From contig CM019829.1 in NCBI GenBank assembly GCA_009763385.1, positions 39,039,705-39,103,704 on the forward strand: 64,000 nt of DNA, read 5' to 3'. This document shows positions 31,829-43,099 of this stretch, piece by piece (positions within the stretch are counted from its first letter, which is position 1; each line of letters starts with the position of its first letter). Below the pieces are notes generated by a model. That model was given only the letters and a program-made list of their open reading frames with translations, ran no database searches and had not been told where the DNA came from. The translations under genes were made by a program, and so were the position numbers. This stretch comes from Coix lacryma-jobi var. lacryma-jobi. Lineage: Eukaryota; Streptophyta; Magnoliopsida; Poales; Poaceae.

Positions 31829-34330
31829 TCATGCTTCACCGCCTCCGTCGCCACCGCCCTCCGGATCTTTCTCCTCGACGTCGAGGCCATAGTCCGACGC
31901 ATCACCGATATCACCCTCGACGTCGGGAGGAAGGAGCACAGGCTCGAACAGCTTCGCCAACTCCGCTCCAGGCTTTTCAACTTCAACAAACGATGGCAAG
32001 GTGTTGATCCTCGTTCTCGGCGTCAGTCTTGCTGATGTCGGAGATGAAGCCGTGGGACACCACCTCCATGTCGTAGATGTAGCCGGAGCAGACCACGACC
32101 ATCGCTCGTTTCGCGCCAAGATGGAGCGTGTCCCTGACGCGGTCCCTCATGGCAGCCCCGAGGTAGCACAGCCGATCGACAAAACCGTCCCCCCGCACCT
32201 CTTCTCCGGCCTCGTTCGCCGGACCAACCCTCGAGATGGCACAAAGGCCGTCGATCGCGTCGCAAAGATGGCTAGTCATGGCAACTTCTGCCTGGAGCCC
32301 TTCTTGGAGCACCGAGTTTGCCGCCTTCGCGACCGACAGGTTCTCCTCAACCTCTGAAAAGCAGAACAGAAGTCAGTCGTGACTAACGACATCACGAAGT
32401 TGAGAAAATCAGAGCTAAAAAGAAGAGCCTCACCAGTGCAGTGGGTGTGAAGGGTCGTGTACTGGTCCGCCGCCTCGGCGCACTCCTTCCTCACTTGGCT
32501 CAGAGCACGGGTCGTCTCCGTCCTCTCGACCCCTAGCTCCTCGATCCTCTTGCCAGCGGTCGCGAGAGTTAGGTCCTTCTCGATGAGGGTCACCTTTGAC
32601 GTCTCTAGCTCAGCGGACAGGTCTTGGGCCCGCTTCCTCTCCACCTCGATTGAGACGATGAGAGCATCACGAGCGCTGGAGACGTGAGACATGTCCTCCT
32701 CAAGCTCCTTGATGCGTCCCTCGGCCCCACCTAACTTAACCTCAAGGTCCCGAGCCTACCCTGATTTCAAGGCAAGGTTCTCGAGGGCTTCCGCCTTCGC
32801 CACGACAGCTTCCTCCTTGGCTTTCCTCGCCTCCTCCTGGGCTCGAGCCACGACCTCCCGCGCGACCCGGCCAGCCTTGAGCTGTTGAAGCACCTCCTCT
32901 CGACCGCCTTGAGTCTCGTGGAGGAAGTGGGACTTCGAGTAGGAGCGCCTCCTCAAATCTTACAAGCAAAAGGTGGAAAGTCAATCACCAAACCAAGGAA
33001 AAAAGATAAAAACAAATGCGTTTAGAGGGTACTCAGTGACAGGCACCGACCGAGGTCCTCGGTGACAACCTCGCAGGCCAGCCTCAGGGATTGCGCCATC
33101 TACACGCAGAACTCCTCCGTGTCCTCCCAGCACTGCACTTCCCCAGGATCGTCTAGCGTGAGGGCAGGGGCATTTGGATCCTGAGGGTCCCGAAGCAGAA
33201 TACGCTCCTGGCCCCAACACGGAAGAGACATGGTGATGCTCTCCCGCACCGCGCCCCGAATGCTCTCCGCCGCCTCGTGCGAGCCGCCGTATTGTTCCAC
33301 TCGGTCGGCCAGGGTGAAATACCGAGACATGGCTTCGGCTCCGCTTGGCCCCAGCTCGGGGGCCGACCACCTCGACGTGCTAGGAACACCTCCAGTGGCC
33401 GACGCCCTGACGAGCAGGAGGGCCTCGTCATCTTCTTGCCCGCGCTACGCTGAAGAGCTGAGGATGGCCGCCTCCCCTTGCGGTTGCGCCTGTCATCTCC
33501 ACGTCTTCCAGCTGGCTCGACGCCGACTGGTCCCCGTCAAGTTGGCATTGGGGTGGGATGGAGACCTCCACTGCTTTTGGTGCAACGCTTGCTTGCGGTA
33601 GTGGGGGGCACGAGGTTGACGTGGCCTCCCCCTGCTTCTGCTGCTGTTGCTGCTCTTCTTGATGTTGTTGCTCTTGCGGCGGCTGCTGCTGCTCCTCTTC
33701 CTTCTTCCGCTCCACCTCCACCGAGTGGAGCCTCGCGGGCCACGGCCTCGGCCCTTCGGGAGTCCGCTCCATCGAAGCACCGGCGGGCGGCGTCTTGGCC
33801 ACCGCTTCCTCCTCCTCGACACCAATAGGGGCGATCTCCGACCCTGCCCCCGGGACCTCGGGGGTTCCCTCCTTGAGCCAAGGGGCGGAAGCCTCAGCCT
33901 GGCTCGAGGTGGTGCCCATCGATGCCAAGACCTAACCTGCGATGACCTTGGGAGCTTGGGTTAGGGCAACATCGGCCCCGACAGTGGGCCCCAATGTGAG
34001 CGCGCCTGCATTCAAAGTAGCTTCCATCAACTTGCCTCGAGCCATGGCTTCCTGGGCTGCCGCAGCCCAAGCCTGTGCGTGAGAAGGCAAGAAAATTCGA
34101 CCTTCGACCGAGCCTGATGCCTTGGGAGCTGCCCCCGCCTTGAGCTTCTTAGCGCGGGAGGGGGCCGCCTGCTCCATCCGACGTTTTAGCCTGAGGCCAC
34201 CAAAGGCAAGATAATCACGTAAATTAAATTATGAAGATATGGGGAAAGGGAGGATGTACGAGTACTTACTCCATAGAAAGGATGGGCTTCTTCCCGGAGC
34301 TCCCCGACCCGCTCGAGGGCTTAGGGGACA
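31829..34330 (-). pseudogene. E1 antisense gene (coiled-coil part)
   Basis: This is a minus-strand gene in several pieces, antisense to gag. From its 5' side at 34330 it encodes an Ala-rich start and a Glu/Gln-rich stretch (VERKKEEEQQQPPQEQQHQ, near 33710). A coiled coil follows (32690-32440, with SAELETSKVTLIEKDLTLA), and an acidic C-terminus ending GGGDGGGEA at a stop at 31829. An 80-base intron is visible at 32354-32433 (GTGAGG...TTTCAG in the minus sense). It resembles the C-terminal half of the Tat antisense gene in layout; the N-terminal conserved domain should lie right of the LARD insertion and is not seen. Frame changes between pieces that are not explained by splicing indicate decay. 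Confidence 0.55.
34326..34330. other. Target duplication GGACA (left)
   Basis: Repeated after the LARD-like element at 58959-58963. Confidence 0.9.
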
Positions 34331-37300
34331 TGTAACAACCCAAAAATTCGGACTTTTTAAAATTTTTCTGTGATTATGTGGAGCATGTAGTTGCTAGCCG
34401 AACCGGGAACAATTTATAAATAAATTGTTGCATTCATATAGTGTTGCTTGTAGGAGTTTGCCGGAGATTCTTTTACAACTTAAGTCTTATGTTGGAGAGC
34501 ACTGGTCCATAGCAAACCCCCTCATTCATCTTGATGCCCTTCTGGATCTCTCGTTGTTTCCAACTCTGAGTCATAATAAATCATGAGTCGGGGAAAAACC
34601 CCTAACCCATTTTCCCTCAACCATATTTGAAGATCTTGGAATCCCTTTTTGAATCCCTATCGAATTCAACCTCGAATTCCATCTGAATGCTTCGCAAATT
34701 CCTTTAAATGAGAAAGAGCAAACCCTTCTTCCTTCTCTTAGGCCACAACTCTCTCTTTCCCCTCTCCTCTGTCGGGCCAAGCCCAGCTCGCCCTCCCCCT
34801 CACACCCCAGCCGCATGGGCCAAGCCCACCTGTGCTCCCATCTCCTCCTCCTCTTCCAACTCCCCCTTGCTGGCCCGCTAACCCCTCTCTCCCTCTGGCC
34901 CACGACAGCACCGCAGCCCAACTCGCCCTGGCCCAACTCGGCGCATCCCCCTGGAACCCTAGGTGCGGCGCCCAGTGCCCGGCTCCCAGGCCGCCGCCAC
35001 TGCTCCTCGCACGGGCACGCGCGCGACGCCACCTACCACGCTCGCGCCCCCGATGGCCGCGCCAGGCGTGGCCGTGTCCGCGTCGCGCCACGACGAGCAC
35101 CGTCCACGCCGCGGTCGGACTCCACGACGTCGCCCACGACGCTGAGCCGAACCACCTTCGCCAAGCACCCGCCGTTCGTGTGCTCACCCAAGCCACAGCC
35201 GCACTCCACCTCGACGCCAAACGACGACGACCTCGTCCCCCACTACGACGACGTGCTCCACCATGCCGGTTCCGCCCTTGCCGAACTCCTCCTTGCTATC
35301 GGTGGGCTAACAGCACCCAAACACCCTCCTCTTCTCTCCTTGTGTCATCCATGACTGAGAACCGGCCTTCGTGCCGTGATGTACCCTGTTGCAGGAAAGT
35401 CGTCGCGTTCGCAACGCCTCCACCAAAGCTCCGTTGCCCTCCGAGCACCTCCCGGACGCTTGCTGTTGCGTCCAGCCGACGACATCCAGCTCCCAGCCGG
35501 CCGAAACCACGTTCGCCCAGACCGCGTCGTTGTTCGGCAAAAGCCGCATCGAATACCATCGACTCGCCTAACGACTTCCCCTACCGAGTCGCCATTCGGC
35601 CATGGCGCGCCATGTTCGGCCGACGGCGCCACTTCGTTGAAGACATTTTCATATCCTCCATATATGTTGATTCATCATTGTAATATCGACTCTTGATAGT
35701 TACCATTGTCTGCGCCGTGCCTTCGCGCCGGTCTAATTCGTTATCGCTATTGACTCATGTTAAACATCCTTGCCTGTCTGTGCCATCATGCCGGCTATCT
35801 CTCGTTCGCGCTATCAACAAACTCTATTTCGTGTCGATCTGTTATCATCCTCGATCAAATCTCTCTTCTCTAGGTGCACCACGTGCAAAGGACGAAGGAC
35901 AAGTTAAGTGGATGGCACCATGACGTGAAGACCTAGATGCCAAGCAACGTTGTCCTTGATCACTCGATGAACCATGGTTAGTTGAACGTTCCTCTCTTCC
36001 AACCCCTGGCCCTGCTTGCCGAACTGAACGTGTAGACCGAGAACGTTTACGACCTTTGAACACTTGTGCACACACACACGACCGGCCCAAGCCAAATCGA
36101 ACCCCTGGTGTTCCAAGAACACCGGCAAGTTAATTGACCGCCCTAGAAGTATGTCCATGACGAAACCATAACCAAGACGTGTTTAGACCAAATGGGATGA
36201 ACCCTAGTCGACATGCTAGACGACAAGGTAATTCTCTTCTCATCTTTGACCGTAGGATGCCCCTGATGGAAACGTAGCTTATGACGATTGAGCAGACCCC
36301 GTGACCCAATGTGCCGCCACCATGACCCTTTGGGATTCGTGCTATCTTATAGTCGAACCACCGAGCCCCTTCTGGAAGTTTCTTATTTATCTATCTATAC
36401 TCATGCACCTCGTTCTTACGACCACCTGTATATGCACTTGTGATACAGGATCCATCCAATCTCATGCTATGGGAATGTGCTACTCCACTTATTTGGTTCG
36501 ACGTGTTATTGTGTCGCATTATGGTTCTTATCGTTGTTTTGATGGATGTTCGCATGTTGCCTGTGTGCCGAGCCTTTAAGTCGGCTGAGGGATCAAACCT
36601 TGTTCGGACGTTACGATCGCGAGACCCGTCTCGCCATGGCCGTGATGCCGAATGTAACATGACCCTTGTTAGTGTATCTTGTGGTCGCGAGTACACCTCG
36701 CCATGACCATGGAGCTACGCTCTTATGCTTTTTCGTGCACAACCTCTTGTATGCTTGTACCCGTTGACCACTGCATATCTTGGTTCTCGCGATGACAACT
36801 GCACCGCTACGAATCTAGAAATGACTTAGTGCCAGAGCACCCCGGTCGGGTACCCTACAAGTAGTTTGCGCACTTGCATCTTATATTGTGCCACTCCTTC
36901 CAACGCTCTGTCTTCTACCATGACGTGTGCGTTGGAATGAACATTTGACTTATATGTTTGTACCCTTGCTATTCCTTTTGTTAGCAAAGCTATGGTCTAT
37001 GTTGTATCTCAGGACCCGCACGTCGACTCGATCGACCACCTAAACACATTTCTTTATAGATGTGCCTGAGGACATGGCATAGATGTGCTGAGCTAACCCC
37101 GCTCTTATGAGTGACCCTAAGTCTTGGTTCCCGACGTACTGTGTCGTGTGGATCGAGAGGATTGTAGATCTCCAATCCTGTTGCGCTACCGCTCTTGCCA
37201 TAGCGGGCAAGCCAAGGTACTTTGGAGTCAAGTCACAATAGTGTTAATCATTCTTATGATCACTTGACCTTTGGGATAAGGATACAAGAGTCGAACCCCG

Positions 37301-39412
37301 TCGTTCTTTATTCGTTAGGCCCGTCCTCCGATTTTCGCCCTTTTAAATGACGACCGAATCGAAGGATGTGAGCCGTGGTGTTTGCTAAGGTTAGGCCTTG
37401 GTTTGAACCCTATGACATAAAGCCGTATTGGCTTGGCCAAGACTTAAACTTGCAAACCACCACCTTGTTCCTAGCCTGAGGAAATCGGACAACCGCCGAG
37501 AGGGCTAAACCTTGTGTATTTTAGTGTCTCGTTGGTGTTAATGGATTTTCCTACGTCTCGTTGTCTTTTCAATTATGTTGTGAGTGTTCTCTTGCCTTGT
37601 GTGTCGTTTCGTGGAGTAGCATACGATTGGACCGAGAGAACATGGACGACAACAAGGACTGCGAGATGGAGTCAGCTCAGGAGGAAACGACCGCGCTAAT
37701 GGAACACCAACGAGGAATAATTAAACCACGACTACGACTACTTCGCAGGTGTCATGGTAGCACCCTCTTTTAGAGAATCCTATTAGACATTGCAAATAAG
37801 TAGACTTGCTAGTGCTTTTATATTTATTCCTTTGCTAGTATATTGATGCATGATACTACCTAAGCCATTATTACCTGATTGCAACCCACTCTACCACAAC
37901 ACCCTGCTTTGCGCATTCGCCCAGTTATTCTTGCTTACTCACCTGCTTGCTTGCATTATTATTTAACTCCACTTCGTATTATATCTGAGTTGTGATACGG
38001 AGGGTGAACCCTTGGGAATGGTTTGGCGGGTGATGCCAGACTTGGTGATGGGTGAGTGTGCTGCGTGTGTGACTTGGGTGTGTGGAGGGTGAGGGTTGTG
38101 TCGACCGAGCCGGAATATACGATGAGCCTGGTGCGAGTCTTGCCGTGGGGCATATCTAGATGCCCCTGTGGTGTGAAAGTTGTGGTGGGTTAAGTGGTGA
38201 CTTGAGGTGGATCCGGGTGCGAGCCGTTGGTGGAGCCCGGATCAGGAGCGTGTTGTGGTGGCACGAATAATGAAAACCTTTGAAAAGACATTCCGGCTTA
38301 GTCACCCTAGGTGGAGCGGAATCTGGACCACGGGGAAATACCTTTACATGCCACTCACTCCTTATGGACGGGGACGGTCGGACTACTTGGTAGGGTAATG
38401 TCACTACTGCTAGGCGAGAGAGTGCGAGGAAGGTACGTGCATGGGAGTCCCACACCCTTCCGAGACGATCACGGCTCCCACTTCGGGAGAGGGAACGTGA
38501 CTTCACAGACTTAGCCATCCCAGACAGACTTGGGGTGTTCCAGGGCTAAGAGGTAGGGTGTCATTACTCTAGGCTGGCAAGCGACCGATATCCGCCTAGG
38601 CATGACTAGGGTGCCCATGATGGCGATCTTGTGGATGTTGTAGAACCTCTGCAGAGTGTATGGTTGATCGATCGATACGTTGGCCAATTCGTTGGTCGCG
38701 GACCTTTTCCCTGACCTGTTTTCGACTAGCGAGAGTTCTCTTTTCTCCCTCTGGTAGTGTCGGCCGTGAACCTGGTGTGAGGTTGCGGGCCGTTGAGACA
38801 AGGCTGAGAGGGAGCTGGCCTTTGTCGACCTGAGTGAGAGTGTGAAATGAGGTAAGGTGATGGTGTGGTGATGATTGGGATGGATATGGATATGGATATG
38901 GTGGATGGATATGGATGTGTGTGAATGTGTTAAAACTTGATAACATTATTATATTGATTACTGCTCATGCGCTAGGATGCAAATCCACAGCCAAATCTTA
39001 GGATCGTCAGATCCCTTGTTTTATCTTTTCCACTAAAGCTCATCAGTGCTGACCATGGCCTGCACACATCTGGCGGTGTGCAGGTTTTCCTGCTTCAGAG
39101 GTACTGACTCTAGAAGGAATAGGAGGTTTCGTGCCTACGCTCAAGTTTGGTTCGGAGGATCCGGTTGATGTTGCGCTACAACAACTTTGATGGTGCCCGT
39201 GAAGGAGGAGCCTTCACTCGATAGACTTCCGCTAGAATAAACTCTGTAATAGGTGATACCCCAGTGATGTAATGCTTATAACCATGTAATATTACGATGT
39301 ATGACTGTGGTATCGACTGATATATGATAATATGATAAGATCAGTTCCTGATATTGTTATATTATAACTCATTCTGTGGAATTTTCCTTCACGGAAAATT
39401 GAGGATGTTTCA
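34331..39412 (+). repeat. Left LTR of the LARD-like element
   Basis: 5,082 bases. A GC-rich part (about 34740-35640) holds overlapping long frames on both strands that are not conserved as coding between the two LTR copies, so they are left out. A GGATAT-type microsatellite lies near 38878-38915. Compared with the right LTR it lacks about 643 bases at 35062, where the sequence CCCG joins the two sides. Confidence 0.85.
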
Positions 39413-39414
39413 GT

Positions 39415-39427
39415 TGGTATCAAAGCC
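39415..39427 (+). other. Primer-binding site of the LARD-like element
   Basis: TGGTATCAAAGCC, two bases after the LTR end; initiator-Met type. Confidence 0.8.
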
Positions 39428-41725
39428 ATACTTGACCTTAGGACGAAACCTCAGAACCCGAATACTAGTATAGAAGCCAACCATCTCATCTAATGATTGC
39501 TGACACTTGTTTCTTTTCCCCCGCCTTGACTTCTGCAACTTACTAGCACTCTTACCCTGGAAAAGATGTCTAGAAAATAACATACCCCATGTCTGCCCAC
39601 GCTAGACGGTAGATGTGTGAGACTTAAAGGCTTGGAGTCGTCTTAAGTCAACACTATGCATATAGGAGTTGTAATGCTGTCTGATTGTTTGGATCTTCGT
39701 CGTTCCGTTTATGCTTTTATGCTTCTTAAATTGTCTGAGTGTAAGATATATAAGATATTTACTCCAGGTGTCGGATAGCCCACATAGGCTAAAACCCGAG
39801 CCATCCTATGGCTTAGCAAGAGACCCCCCAGCAAACCGAGTGGGAAAGGTAAAGCCGATGCATCATGTCTTTTCTGACTGTTTCAAAAAAATGGCTTTCC
39901 AACTAAACAAGTTTTCAAAATTCCCTCCTATCTCTCGTTTGGAAAATATCTCTTCTTTCACAGAAGTTGTTCCATTTCAAAAAAAAAAAGAGAAATGGTT
40001 TACCAGTTTTCAAAAAGGTTTTCCCTTTTCAAAAGAAAACAGATTTAGTTCCCACCCCGAACGATTTCCTCTCAAAAGCTATTTACAAAGCAGTGTGGAA
40101 ATCATTTTTCTTTTCAAAAAGTTTTTCAGAACTCGTTTTCAGAAAACCAAGTTTTGCTTTCATTAAGTAAAATGTGTTCAAACCAAAGGACCCTGGCTTG
40201 ATTTGGTTTTAAACAGTTTTTATTTTCAAATAGAGAGCCATGTTCCACCTTCCAAAATCGATTCTGCTTTCAAAAAAAATAATGCTTTGCAACTGTTTTA
40301 ATCAAACCAAACCCTTGCAAAAGGATGTCTTGCAACCGTTGTAAAAAGTATTTGTCAAACAAAAAAGAGTTCTTCCAAAGTTTATTTCAAAAATTATTTG
40401 AAAAGGTTCTAAAAATAAATTTGACTACGAAATCCTTCCTTTCAAAGGCACGTTTTAAAACCGGTTTCAAAAATAGTTTTGTAAGTTTCAAAATTGGTTT
40501 TAAAACAGAAGGGAGCAACGCCCCATTTCAAAACCGCGGTGTTTTCAAAATCGTTTGTTTCAAAGGTTTTAAAAATAGATGGGTGTGTTTTGTCTTCGAA
40601 ACAAAAAAGACTTCAAAAGACTTTTATTTCAAAACCCGTGTTGATTCCAAACATCTTCAAAACCCGACCTGGATTTAAAAAGGTTTGCAAAATGATTTCT
40701 CTTTAAAACCGTGTTATTTGCAAAATCCCTACTTTCCCAAAACTGTAGTAGATTTAAAAGGGCTCTCGTTTACCAGGAATCTTTCAAAACAAAAGTGTGT
40801 GTATTATTTTCAAAATCAAAAGGATTTCAAAAGTTTGATTGCAAAACTTACGTTGATCCTGACCATTTCAAAAAAAAAACACACTAGATTTAAAAAGCGT
40901 TGCAAAACGTCTCTTTCAAAAGGATTGTTCAAACCATGCATCCTCTCTATTTCAAAACACCGTTTTGCCAAAAGTCTTATAAAATGTTTTGATTTCGAAA
41001 TACTTCCCTTTTTAAAAGGCCCCCTATATTTGAAAATCTTTCCCAAAAGGAGCTTTGATTTTTAAAATGTCAATAGCATGTTTTGAATCTTTTTCAAAAC
41101 CTCTTGCGAAAAGTTTATTCTAAGAACACAAAAGTTTTGAATGACAAAACCCTTTTTAAAAATGAAAGTTTGCACTTTTTATTTTTTCGAAACCCCCGCT
41201 CTGTTTTATCGTGTTTAAGAAAGTTTTCAACCAAACCGCCTTAACCTTCGAAAATCATTCCTCGACTTAAATGTTTTCAAAACTTTCTCATTTAAAAAGA
41301 CATTTAAATAAAAAGAGGACGCTCTGCAAAAATACAGTTTTAACCAAAACTATTTCATAAGTTTCCTGAAAACATTTTGAACGAAGATTAGATTTCGAAA
41401 ATCGAACTGATTTCCTAAAAGATTTGGAATATCGGTTTATTTTCCAAAACTAACATTTAAGTTCGTTTTTCCCAAAACAATATTTGCGAAAGTGTTTTCA
41501 CTAGAATTTAGAAATGGATTTCCTAAAAAGAATTTCCCTAACTTTGCGAAACAGAGTTTCTCCATTTCAAAAGGACTTCCGAAAACAAATGATTCCAAAA
41601 CTCCTCTTCAAACTGCTAGAGTTCAAAATCAAATGCATTACTGCATATGACTTGACAAAGAAGACCTCACTCATTAGCACTAACTCCTAAATCTCGAGGA
41701 CGAGATCCTTGTAAGGTGGGTGGAC
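39428..41725 (+). other. Non-coding interior rich in TTTCAAAA words
   Basis: From about 39880 to 41650 the words TTTTCAAAA, TTTCAAAA and CAAAAC recur every 15-40 bases. Frames that cross it (for example 40325-40678 and 40685-41065) are full of Phe, Lys and Ser and look like composition effects. The stretch 39428-39870 before it has no recognisable product. The region ends with ATCTCGAGGACGAGATCC and the purine tract at 41714-41725. Confidence 0.7.
41714..41725 (+). other. Polypurine tract of the LARD-like element
   Basis: AGGTGGGTGGAC lies directly before the right LTR start TGTAACAACCC. Confidence 0.65.
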
Positions 41726-42551
41726 TGTAACAACCCAAAAATTCGGACTTTTTAAAATTTTTCTGTGATTATGTGGAGCATGTAGTTGCTAGCCGAACCG
41801 GGAACAATTTACCAATAAATTGTTGCATTCATATAGTGTTGCTTGTAGGAGTTTCCCGGAGATTCTTTTACAACTTAAGTCTTATGTTGGAGAGCACTGG
41901 TCCATAACAAACACCCTCATTCATCTTGATGCCCTTCTGGATCTCTCGTTGTTTCCAACTCTGAGTCATAATAAATCATGAGTCGGGGAAAAACCCCTAA
42001 CCCATTTTCCCTCAACCATATTTGAAGATCTTGGAATCCCTTTTTGAATCCCTATCGAATTCAACCTCGAATTCCATCTGAATGCTTCGCAAATTCCTTT
42101 AAATGAGAAAGAGCAAACCCTTCTTCCTTCTCTTGGGCCACAACTCTCTCTTTCCCCTCTCCTCTCTCGGGCCAAGCCCAGCTCGCCCTCGCCCTCACAC
42201 CCCAGCCGCATGGGCCAAGCCCACCTGTGCTCCCACCACCTCCTCCTCTTCCAACTCCCCCCTGTTGGCCCGCTAACCCCTCTCTCCCTCTGGCCCACGA
42301 CAGCACCGCAGCCCAACTCGCCCTGGCCCAACTCGGCGCATCCCCCTGGAACCCTAGGTGCGGCGCCCAGCGCCCGGCTCCCAAGCCGCCGCCACTGCTC
42401 CTCGCGCGGGCACGCGCGCGACGCCACCTACCACGCTCGCGCCCCCGTCCGCGTCCCAGCAAACCCGCGCGCGCAACGCCCTCGACGTCACCCTGGCCCA
42501 CGCTCGCCCGCTCCCTCGCACAGAAGCCGCCCTCTGCTTCTCCTCTTCTTC

Positions 42552-42865
42552 TGTCAACAGCTCCCTCGCCGTTCCTTCTACTGATAGCTCTGAGGCTACT
42601 GGCCCACTGGAGAAACAAGCCAGGCCGGCCCGTGAAAGACGGCCCAGCACCAAAGTGACCGGTCCGCAATGGGTGGCGTAGAGGAGGATAAGTATTGAGA
42701 AGGAAGGAACCAGACGGCAGGGAAGACAAAACCTATAGTTCTATGTTCCTTGTATTGAACAAATTATGCATATTGTAATGGAGAGATTCTAGAATTCAGT
42801 AATCGTTCCTCCTATCTAGTTTCCTGTTCCTGTATCAGTTTCCCTGTATCAGTTTCCTGCTTACA
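42552..42865 (+). repeat. 5' LTR of the Reina-type element
   Basis: TGTCAACAGCTCC...CCTGCTTACA. The last 40 bases contain the word CCTGTATCAGTTTCC twice in tandem. Confidence 0.9.
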
Positions 42866-42866
42866 A

Positions 42867-42883
42867 TTGGTATCGGATTCAGC
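42867..42883 (+). other. Primer-binding site of the Reina-type element
   Basis: TTGGTATCGGATTCAGC follows the LTR after one base; it resembles an initiator-Met site with changes after TGGTATC. Confidence 0.6.
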
Positions 42884-43099
42884 ACGTCCGTCCAGTTCGA
42901 TCCCCTTCCTTCCGCTGTTTTGACCCGGCAACGTAATACCCGTCGGCAGAGCTCCCAATCCACTTCGGTGTCGATTGTGCGAGTATCATAGGTCCGATCC
43001 GAGGTCGTTGTGATCGTCAGCGCGAGCACCGGATCGATTCTGGAACCCCACGAAATCCATCACGACCACTTCACCCGTTTCCGTCGCGAACTCGGCGCC

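Noticed and set aside
34571..35696. Long frames in the LARD LTR that seem conserved at 41966-42729 and 48902-49505
   Set aside because: The repetition is due to the two LTR copies. Frames are broken differently by small changes and by the 643-base deletion, and no domain is visible.
39711..41065. Phe/Lys-rich frames in the LARD interior
   Set aside because: They follow from the TTTTCAAAA word composition and have no domain or codon structure.
43010..43099. Upstream GTG start of the Reina-type polyprotein
   Set aside because: The first ATG at 43100 gives a product start typical for the family; the upstream part follows from an open frame only.
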